Assembly: GCF_030929615.1 (NCBI RefSeq)
Contig: NZ_JAVFVU010000013.1
Coordinates: 124,001-188,000 of the forward strand
Length of the DNA stretch: 64,000 bases
Reading direction: 5' to 3'
Source of the DNA: Dyadobacter sp. LHD-138
GTDB taxonomy: Bacteria; Bacteroidota; Bacteroidia; Cytophagales; Spirosomataceae
Every line of letters starts with the position of its first letter. The stretch's first letter is position 1. The notes under the pieces are model-generated. The model made no database searches. It was not told the origin of the DNA and saw nothing but the letters and a program-made list of their open reading frames with translations. Both the position numbers and the translations under genes were made by a program. Positions 57,849-64,000 of the stretch are shown here, in pieces.

Positions 57849-59393
57849 ATGGCGGGTTATCTGAATTTATTCGATTTTAAACAAAAAATAAACTATAAAA
57901 ATGAGGTGCTTGCCGGGCTTACCGTCGCGATGACGATGATGCCGGAATCGCTTTCCTTTGCCATTTTGGCGGGGTTGCCTCCCTTGGTTGGTTTGTATGC
58001 AGCGTTTATCATGGGACTGGTCACGGCTATTTTTGGAGGCAGGCCGGGCATGGTTTCAGGTGGCGCGGGTGCAACGGTCATCGTCCTGATTTCTCTGATG
58101 CAGTCGCATGGGCTGGAATATGTTTTTGCGGCGGTTATTCTGGCCGGTATTTTTCAGATTCTCGTGGGTGTTTTCAAATTGGGGAAATTTATTCGTCTGG
58201 TGCCGCAGCCGGTCATGTATGGTTTTGTCAACGGGTTGGCCGTGATCATTTTTATGTCCCAGTTTGAACAGTTTAAAACCGTTGTCAACGGGCAATCAAC
58301 CTGGCTTACAGGGACGCCGTTCTGGATCATGGCGGGTTTGGTGGCACTTACCATCGCCATCGTTTTGCTATTGCCGAAAATTACAAAGGCAGTTCCTGCG
58401 TCTCTGGTTGCAATTATTGTAGTGTTCTCATTGGTACTGGGCTTTGGAATTGACACTAAAACCGTAAAAGATATTGCTTCAGTCGGTGGTGGATTTCCTC
58501 CCTTTCATATTCCCTTGGTTCCGTTTGACATGGAGATGTTACAGATTATTTTTCCCTATGCCCTGATCATGGCCAGTGTAGGATTGACGGAAAGCCTGCT
58601 AACGTTGAATCTGGTCGATGAATTGACGGGAAATCGTGGCAATGGAAACCGAGAGTGCGTTGCCCAGGGCGGTGCCAACATATTGAATGGATTTTTCTAT
58701 GGCATGGGCGGCTGTGCGATGATTGCACAGACTTTTGTCAATATTTCTGCCGACGCGCGGGCGCGGTTATCCGGTGTGATCGCTGCCTGCACAATTCTCA
58801 CCGTTATTCTTTTTGGTGCGCCGGTGATTGAAAGAATTCCAATGGCTTCATTAACCGGTGTGATGATCATGGTAGCGATCGGGACTTTTGAATGGGGCAG
58901 TTTCAGGATTATAAACAAGATGCCGAAGCAGGATATTTTTGTTGGTATTCTTGTGGCACTGATCACAATCTGGCTGCATAATCTTGCTCTGGCCGTATTG
59001 ATTGGCGTTGTTGTATCAGCGCTGGTTTTTGCCTGGGAAAGTGCGAGAAGAATCAGAGCCAGAAAATATGTGGATGAAAAAGGGGTGAAGCATTACGAGA
59101 TTTACGGGCCGTTATTCTTTGGCTCTACCATGGCGTTTACGGAAAAATTCGATGTGCTCAATGATCCGCAGGAAGTAGTTATCGATTTTAAAGAAAGCCG
59201 TATTGCAGATATGAGCGGTATCGAAGCGCTTGGTAAACTTACTGAACGTTATAAAAAAGCGGATAAAAAACTCCTTCTGCGGCATTTAAGCGAAGATTGC
59301 CGGCTCTTGTTAAAAAATGCGGATTCGGTGATTGAAGTGAACATCATCGACGACCCAACTTACAAACTTCCCTTTGACGGAGATAAAACCTAG
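57849..59393 (+). CDS. SulP-family anion transporter with STAS domain
   Basis: A 514-residue inner-membrane transporter. The membrane part (about residues 10-400) has the SulP marks 'NEVLAGLTVAMTMMPESLSF', 'GLYAAFIMGLVTAIFGGRPG', 'VSGGAGATVIVLISLMQ', 'NGLAVIIFMSQFEQF' and 'GGCAMIAQTFVNISADARAR'. The C-terminal STAS domain (about 415-505) holds 'EIYGPLFFGSTMAFTEKFD' and 'VVIDFKESRIADMSGIEAL', with the conserved region that in related proteins is phosphorylated or binds nucleotides. It probably moves sulphate, bicarbonate or another small anion. It is a single gene with a near-consensus promoter element. Confidence 0.95.
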   Translation: MAGYLNLFDFKQKINYKNEVLAGLTVAMTMMPESLSFAILAGLPPLVGLYAAFIMGLVTAIFGGRPGMVSGGAGATVIVLISLMQSHGLEYVFAAVILAGIFQILVGVFKLGKFIRLVPQPVMYGFVNGLAVIIFMSQFEQFKTVVNGQSTWLTGTPFWIMAGLVALTIAIVLLLPKITKAVPASLVAIIVVFSLVLGFGIDTKTVKDIASVGGGFPPFHIPLVPFDMEMLQIIFPYALIMASVGLTESLLTLNLVDELTGNRGNGNRECVAQGGANILNGFFYGMGGCAMIAQTFVNISADARARLSGVIAACTILTVILFGAPVIERIPMASLTGVMIMVAIGTFEWGSFRIINKMPKQDIFVGILVALITIWLHNLALAVLIGVVVSALVFAWESARRIRARKYVDEKGVKHYEIYGPLFFGSTMAFTEKFDVLNDPQEVVIDFKESRIADMSGIEALGKLTERYKKADKKLLLRHLSEDCRLLLKNADSVIEVNIIDDPTYKLPFDGDKT

Positions 59394-59440
59394 CTCTTAA
59401 TTGGTTGTTAGTAATATGTTGTTACCAGCAGAAGGACCTT

Positions 59441-59608
59441 ACGGAGCCGTGTAATCTCGTTCTAGAATTGTTCGCTATAAACAGGATGTTCCTATGGAAC
59501 GACGTCTATTGTTTTTGCATTTTTATAGGTTACCAACACAGAATCTACGGAGCCGTGTGATCTTGTCCTAAAATCGTTCGCTATAAAATAAGAGGCTCCA
59601 AAGGAGCT
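59441..59608. repeat. two direct copies of a palindrome-ended repeat unit
   Basis: Units at 59441-59500 and 59547-59608 agree at 36 of their first 41 bases (both begin ACGGAGCCGTGT and share GTTCGCTATAAA). Each then ends in a different small palindrome, GTTCCTATGGAAC in the first and GGCTCCAAAGGAGC in the second. A reversed partial copy follows at about 59708-59767 (CATCCTGTTTATAGC, then GGCTCCGGAGGAGCC). The pattern suggests a family of extragenic repeats with exchangeable hairpin tips. Confidence 0.7.
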
Positions 59609-59777
59609 GTTTTAGTTAATCTCAAAATTTAGCAAGATTCAGTACGGGCAACGGTACGAATTATCCAAACCATTAGTCTGAAAAAGCGGCAACCGCCCTT
59701 TTAAGGGCATCCTGTTTATAGCAAACCAACAATCAAAATTAATTCCCGGCTCCGGAGGAGCCTCCTGTCCGCGCGAA

Positions 59778-59820
59778 CCCGTCCGACGGCTTTTTAGCCG
59801 TCGGACGGGTAAAAAACTAC
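59778..59820 (-). repeat. REP-like hairpin element, copy 2
   Basis: Perfect 14-base stem CCCGTCCGACGGCT (59778-59791) and AGCCGTCGGACGGG (59796-59809) with a TTTT loop. On the minus strand it is preceded by GTAG and a T-run at the same spacing as the copy at 45433-45476. The two copies agree at nearly every base of the stem and foot but point in opposite directions. Confidence 0.75.
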
Positions 59821-60047
59821 GCTCAAACGAGTCATGAAACTTTTACAGTAGACAACAGGAGAGTTGATCGTCACAGTCTTTTTAGATTTGTCAAAAAGGA
59901 TTCCTAATTAAATAGACCCGGATACAAAGCAAATCGATTGTCGTGCCGTTAGTTACAGACACGCATTTGTTTTTTCTTAAAACAGATGACAACGTTATCC
60001 CTAAACGAATCCGTCACCGGATAAAAATACCAATTCAACATATTAAA

Positions 60048-62774
60048 ATGAAATCAAAAAAACCTATTACCCGCAGAAAATTTGTTAAAAACGCCATGGT
60101 TTTTACCGCGGCCTTACCGGTGGTGGGCGCGTTGTCTTTTCCTTTGGATGATAAGAAAAAGTTGGCCGTAGCAGAATCGGTTGCATTAAAATGGCTGGAC
60201 TTAAAAACGCGCGGTAAAATAGCGGGTACTACCTGGGGCGTACCCTGGCCGAAGGGTGTATTGAAAAAAGATGCTGGCTTAATACTGGAAGATAAAAGCG
60301 GGAGGAACATTTCCCTGCAAACCTGGCCTTTGGCGCAATGGCCGGATGGTTCGTTAAAGTGGACTGCCCATGCTATAGGTGCCCAGACAGTTCTTCCGGA
60401 TGGTTTGGTTTTAAAAACGGGAAAGGGGCCCGGAAATGCCAGCCAGATTAAGGTCAGTGATTATTCTGATTTCATCGAGATCAATACTGGAGTTGTTTCG
60501 TGTAAAATAAATAAAAAGGGGAGTACGATTATTCAGTCTGTTTCCAGAGATGGGAACATTGCTGTACAGTCAGGAAAGCTGGTTTTACAAGTGCAGGATA
60601 AGCCGGAAAATGAACCGGGTGAATCGATTCGTACGGAGCTTTTCGAAGGTAATATTGAGACTGTAATCGTTGAACAAAACGGACCGGTACGCGCTGTTGT
60701 CAAAATCGAAGGGAAACATAGTACAGGTGAAAAAAATCTGCTCCCGTTCGTGATCCGTCTCTATTTTTATGAAGGAAGTGACGCCATTCGCATCATGCAC
60801 ACCATTGTATTTGATGGCGATGAAAACAAGGATTTTATCAAAGGGCTGGGAATCCGTTTTGAAGTACCGTTGAAAGATGAACTTTATAATCGTCATATCC
60901 GGTTTACCGGCGAACATGAAGGTGTTTTTGCTGAAGCAGTACGGGGACTGACGGGTCTGCGGCGGGATCCGGGCAAAATGGTTACGGATGCGCAGGTTGG
61001 CGGAAAAGCTACACCAGAGGTAAGCACATTTCCCCCAACGGTTTCCAAACGACTTGATTATATCCCTGCTTTTGGGGATTATACACTTTTTCAGCCCACG
61101 CCCGATTCATTTGAAATTCAGAAACGGACGAAACCGGGGCATGGATGGATACAATCCGCATACGGTGGCAGGTCGTCGGGAACGGCTTATCTGGGTTCTC
61201 CCTCGGGTGGAATAGCTTTTGGTATCCGTAATTTCTGGCAGAGTCACCCGGCTCAGATTGATATCCGAAATGCGCAGACTGAACAAGGAGAGGTAACACT
61301 TTGGTTATGGGCGCCACGGGCGGCGGCAATGGATCTGCGTTTTTACCACGATGGAATGGGGCAGGATACGCATGCAAAACAGCTCGATGCGCTGGAAATT
61401 ACGTATGAAGATTATGAACCTGAATTTGGTCGCCCGGTAGGCGTAGCGCGTACGAGTGAGTTGTCCATAGATGTCCTGGCAGAAACCCCGTCCAATGCGG
61501 CACTGACAGAGATGGCCGCATCGGTCCAGAATCCGGCGCAGATTATTTGCGATGCAAAATATTATAGTAGAGCTGGGATTTTTGGTGGAGCGTTCAGCGC
61601 TGTGGAAACACAAAACCCGCTGGAAGTAAAACTTGAAAAACAACTGGATTTTTATTTTGATTATTATCATAAACAGGTCGATCAGCGACGCTGGTACGGT
61701 TTCTGGAATTATGGGGATGTGATGCATACCTATGATCGGGACCGGCATGTCTGGCGCTATGACGTCGGCGGTTTTGCCTGGGACAATTCCGAATTGTCAA
61801 CCGATCTCTGGCTTTGGTATTATTTCCTGCGAACAGGGAAACAGGAGGTTTTTAGAATGGCGGAGGCGATGACCCGGCATACCGGTGAAGTAGATGTGCA
61901 TCATATCGGGCCGTTCAGTCCGCTTGGGTCCCGGCATAACGTGCAGCATTGGGGATGCAGCGCCAAGCAGTTGCGGATAAGTACGGCTGCGAACCGCCGG
62001 TTTTACTATTATTTGACCGCTGATGAACGCGTAGGAGATTTGATGCGTGAACAGGTCAACGCAGACAGGACTTTACGCGAAATCATTCCCGGCCGGAAAA
62101 TAGGACAGGAAGCACCTAAAAACGATCCGAATGCTGAACTCGCTAGCATTTCCTTCGGGACGGACTGGGGCGCACTGTCCGCTGCCTGGCTGACCGAATG
62201 GGAAAGAACGGGTAATGAAAAAGTAAAAAACAAGCTTTTAAACAGCATGCGGACGATTGCTGGGCAACCGCACGGGTTTTTTACCGGCGTTTCTACCATG
62301 GATTTGAACACTGGTAAATTTATTATCGTCGATACAAAACAGCTTTCTGTATCGCATTTGAGCGCTGTTTTCGGGCTTGCTGAAATTTGTGCGGAGCTTA
62401 TCCAGACTTTCGATATGCCCGAATTTGAAAAGGCCTGGGTTCAGTATTGCGAGTTGTATAACGCCACACCAGAAGAGCAGAAAGCGGTATTGGGTCAAAG
62501 TCTGATCAAGCTGAACTTAAGGCAGGGACATGCGCGCCTTACTGCTTTTGCCGCTTTACGAAAAAACGATAAAAAGCTTGCCGAAAGAGCATGGTCGGAG
62601 TTCTTTGAAGGCGTAGCAGGAATTAAAAATCCCTCTCAGAAGCTAAATCATATCCAGGGGCCTATGGTATTAAACCCGGTTGACGAAGCCGAGGACGTTT
62701 CTACAAATGCTGTTGCCCAATGGGGGCTTGCCGCCATGCAGTGCCTCGCTTTTGTGGGAAACGAGTTGAAGTAG
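60048..62774 (+). CDS. exo-rhamnogalacturonan lyase-like protein (PL26-like), Tat-exported
   Basis: A 908-residue protein. ATG 60048 is chosen because the twin-arginine leader ('KPITRRKFVKNAMVFTAALP') begins there; the frame is open from 59943. The order fits the PcRGLX/YetA-like family. The N-terminal RIFT barrel (about 40-250) has 'TTWGVPWPKGVL' and 'LAQWPDGSLKWTAHAIGAQT'. A central beta-sandwich (about 250-480) follows. The alpha/alpha toroid (about 530-890) has 'DQRRWYGFWNYGDVMHTYD' and 'VGGFAWDNSELSTDLWLWYY'. Related enzymes cut rhamnogalacturonan from its end. This agrees with the arabinose-, fucose- and GH43-type genes elsewhere in the window. Catalytic residues are not assigned. Confidence 0.8.
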   Translation: MKSKKPITRRKFVKNAMVFTAALPVVGALSFPLDDKKKLAVAESVALKWLDLKTRGKIAGTTWGVPWPKGVLKKDAGLILEDKSGRNISLQTWPLAQWPDGSLKWTAHAIGAQTVLPDGLVLKTGKGPGNASQIKVSDYSDFIEINTGVVSCKINKKGSTIIQSVSRDGNIAVQSGKLVLQVQDKPENEPGESIRTELFEGNIETVIVEQNGPVRAVVKIEGKHSTGEKNLLPFVIRLYFYEGSDAIRIMHTIVFDGDENKDFIKGLGIRFEVPLKDELYNRHIRFTGEHEGVFAEAVRGLTGLRRDPGKMVTDAQVGGKATPEVSTFPPTVSKRLDYIPAFGDYTLFQPTPDSFEIQKRTKPGHGWIQSAYGGRSSGTAYLGSPSGGIAFGIRNFWQSHPAQIDIRNAQTEQGEVTLWLWAPRAAAMDLRFYHDGMGQDTHAKQLDALEITYEDYEPEFGRPVGVARTSELSIDVLAETPSNAALTEMAASVQNPAQIICDAKYYSRAGIFGGAFSAVETQNPLEVKLEKQLDFYFDYYHKQVDQRRWYGFWNYGDVMHTYDRDRHVWRYDVGGFAWDNSELSTDLWLWYYFLRTGKQEVFRMAEAMTRHTGEVDVHHIGPFSPLGSRHNVQHWGCSAKQLRISTAANRRFYYYLTADERVGDLMREQVNADRTLREIIPGRKIGQEAPKNDPNAELASISFGTDWGALSAAWLTEWERTGNEKVKNKLLNSMRTIAGQPHGFFTGVSTMDLNTGKFIIVDTKQLSVSHLSAVFGLAEICAELIQTFDMPEFEKAWVQYCELYNATPEEQKAVLGQSLIKLNLRQGHARLTAFAALRKNDKKLAERAWSEFFEGVAGIKNPSQKLNHIQGPMVLNPVDEAEDVSTNAVAQWGLAAMQCLAFVGNELK

Positions 62775-62784
62775 TGACTTTTAC

Positions 62785-62843
62785 TTGACAAAAAACAGTC
62801 CATCGGAAAACTAGATTTTTTCGATGGACTGTTTTTTTGTCAA
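62785..62843 (+). terminator. long hairpin terminator
   Basis: Arms at 62785-62805 (TTGACAAAAAACAGTCCATCG) would be one base beyond the quoting limit if extended, but pair fully with 62822-62843 except for one extra T, giving a stem of about 21 base pairs and a 16-base loop. It lies 11 bases after the PL26-like stop. The T-run within the right arm fits an intrinsic terminator. Confidence 0.75.
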
Positions 62844-63060
62844 GATAACCTGCTGATGATTTTTCAAGACACTGATTTTCTGAATACATATCATTGTAAA
62901 TACTTCCAGAGAGCAAATTTACAGGGTGACATTTGGCCAAATGGAAATTATACTGCTTTGTTTCTTGTTGGAAATGAGAGTTCGCGTTGCCTTCATTTGC
63001 TGGCTGTGCGGAGGATGTGGCTTGAAATTCAACAACCAACTTATAAAATAAATAATACTT

Positions 63061-64000
63061 ATGGAATACAGGCAATTAGGCGCTTCCGGTATTAAAGTTC
63101 CGGTTTTAAGTTTTGGCACCGCTACATTTGGCGGTGGAAATGAATTTTTCAAGGCTTGGGGAGAAACCCAGCTGGAAGAAGCCAAAAGGCTCATCAATCT
63201 TTGTCTGGATGCGGGCGTAAACCTGTTTGATACGGCTGACGTCTACTCGAAGGGTCTATCGGAGGAGATATTGGGCAAGGCGATTGGTGGGTTGCGCAAC
63301 CAGGTTTTGATTTCTACCAAAGCTACTTTCCCGATGGGCGACGGACCTAATGACTACGGTTCTTCCCGTTTTCATTTGATTCAGGCCTGTGAAGACAGTC
63401 TTCGCCGCCTGAACACGGATCATATCGATATTTATCACATGCACGGCTTTGACGGCAATACGCCGGTGGAAGAAACGCTCCGTGCGCTGGATGATCTTGT
63501 GACCAGTGGAAAGGTGCGTTACATTGCTTGTTCCAATTTTTCCGGGTGGCATTTGATGAAATCCTTATCGGTTTCTGAGAAATATGGCTGGGCAAGATAC
63601 GTCGGCCATCAGGCTTATTATTCGTTGCTAAACCGGGAATATGAGTGGGAATTGATGCCCCTGGCTGTGGATCAGAAAGTCAGTACCATTGTCTGGAGTC
63701 CGTTATCCGCCGGATTATTAAGCGGGAAATTTAAAAGGAATCAGCCAAAACCTGAAAACAGTCGCTTAAACCAGGGAGGTTCTCAGGGACCGGATACCAA
63801 TTTTGAACTGCTTTATAACATCGTTGATGCGTTGGAAGAAGTGGCTGGTGAAACCGGGAAATCAATAGCCCAGGTTGCGCTTAACTGGCTGTTGCAGCGC
63901 CCAACGGTGGTGAACATCGTGATAGGCGCCAGAAATGAGGAACAGCTGAAACAAAATCTCGAAGCGACTGGCTGGAACCTGACCACGGAGCAAATTAAAA
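63061..64000 (+). CDS. aldo/keto reductase (cut by window end)
   Basis: At least 313 residues of an NADPH-dependent aldo/keto reductase, with the end beyond the window. The TIM barrel marks are complete: 'RQLGASGIKVPVLSFGTATF', the catalytic Asp and Tyr in 'NLFDTADVYSKGLSEEILG', the lysine strand 'QVLISTKATF' and the histidine strand 'HIDIYHMHGFDGNTPVEETL'. The cofactor region 'PTVVNIVIGARNEEQLKQNL' follows. It probably reduces a sugar aldehyde or ketone. It follows the lyase gene but is separated by a strong hairpin, so it is likely under its own promoter. Confidence 0.93.
   Translation, partial: MEYRQLGASGIKVPVLSFGTATFGGGNEFFKAWGETQLEEAKRLINLCLDAGVNLFDTADVYSKGLSEEILGKAIGGLRNQVLISTKATFPMGDGPNDYGSSRFHLIQACEDSLRRLNTDHIDIYHMHGFDGNTPVEETLRALDDLVTSGKVRYIACSNFSGWHLMKSLSVSEKYGWARYVGHQAYYSLLNREYEWELMPLAVDQKVSTIVWSPLSAGLLSGKFKRNQPKPENSRLNQGGSQGPDTNFELLYNIVDALEEVAGETGKSIAQVALNWLLQRPTVVNIVIGARNEEQLKQNLEATGWNLTTEQIK

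Larger units (their letters stand above)
59394..60047. other. repeat-rich intergenic stretch
   Basis: About 650 bases without a gene. It holds two direct repeat units (59441-59500 and 59547-59608), a partial inverted unit near 59708-59767 and the second copy of the REP-like hairpin (59778-59820). AT-rich sequence before the PL26-like gene probably holds its promoter. Confidence 0.7.

Noticed and set aside
1..64000. CRISPR array, tRNA, rRNA, prophage or complete insertion sequence
   Set aside because: No evenly spaced repeats, cloverleaf-like sequences, phage structural genes or transposase genes were seen on either strand.

Overview
The window comes from a member of the Bacteroidota, most likely a Dyadobacter-like member of the Cytophagales/Spirosomaceae. 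This assignment is an inference. It rests on the gene families present (DUF1080, DUF1593, DUF4468, DUF4159, NIPSNAP, YtxJ, short Crp/Fnr regulators), on weak or absent Shine-Dalgarno sequences before most genes, on -7 promoter elements of the TAnnTTTG type, and on moderate GC content. No rRNA, tRNA, CRISPR array, transposase or phage gene was seen.

Positions 1-22233 are mainly a carbohydrate-use region. It holds the end of a GH127-type beta-L-arabinofuranosidase, a HigB/HigA toxin-antitoxin pair, a GH29 alpha-L-fucosidase, a frameshifted small secreted protein, a large secreted GH67-like protein, an outer-membrane-protein-like remnant, and three minus-strand DUF1080/sugar-dehydrogenase-like secreted proteins. 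One of these carries a C-terminal blue-copper domain. Then follows a plus-strand catabolic operon: DeoR regulator, fucose/arabinose-isomerase-like protein, split transketolase (N and C subunits), DUF1593 nucleoside-hydrolase-like protein, lipoprotein sugar-binding protein, DUF2291 protein, RbsA-like ATPase, RbsC-like permease and a GH43-like lipoprotein. The operon has an isomerase and a transketolase but no kinase.

Positions 22332-38266 hold a PAP2-type phosphatase, an orphan ATP-grasp enzyme, two tandem TldD/PmbA protease pairs and a DUF4159-MoxR-DUF58-BatA-like-DUF4175-membrane protein cluster. Each TldD has a Tat-type signal, while its PmbA partner has none.

Positions 38436-48353 are a mixed accessory region: a HipA-like/DUF3037 pair, a thioredoxin-like protein, a PIN-domain toxin-antitoxin pair, two small related secreted proteins followed by a membrane-bound winged-helix regulator, a GMC oxidoreductase with its Tat-type small subunit, a bacillithiol-type YtxJ protein, a DUF4468 protein, a NIPSNAP protein and a GNAT acetyltransferase.

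Positions 48363-57649 (minus strand) encode a complete RND efflux system (adaptor, pump, TolC-like channel), a Crp/Fnr regulator and a MacB/FtsX-type permease. A perfect FNR-type palindrome lies upstream of the efflux operon. Positions 57849-64000 hold a SulP anion transporter, a repeat-rich intergenic stretch, a Tat-exported PL26-like rhamnogalacturonan lyase and the start of an aldo/keto reductase. Short palindromic repeats recur in the intergenic gaps, including a near-identical hairpin element present twice in opposite orientation (about 45433 and 59820).
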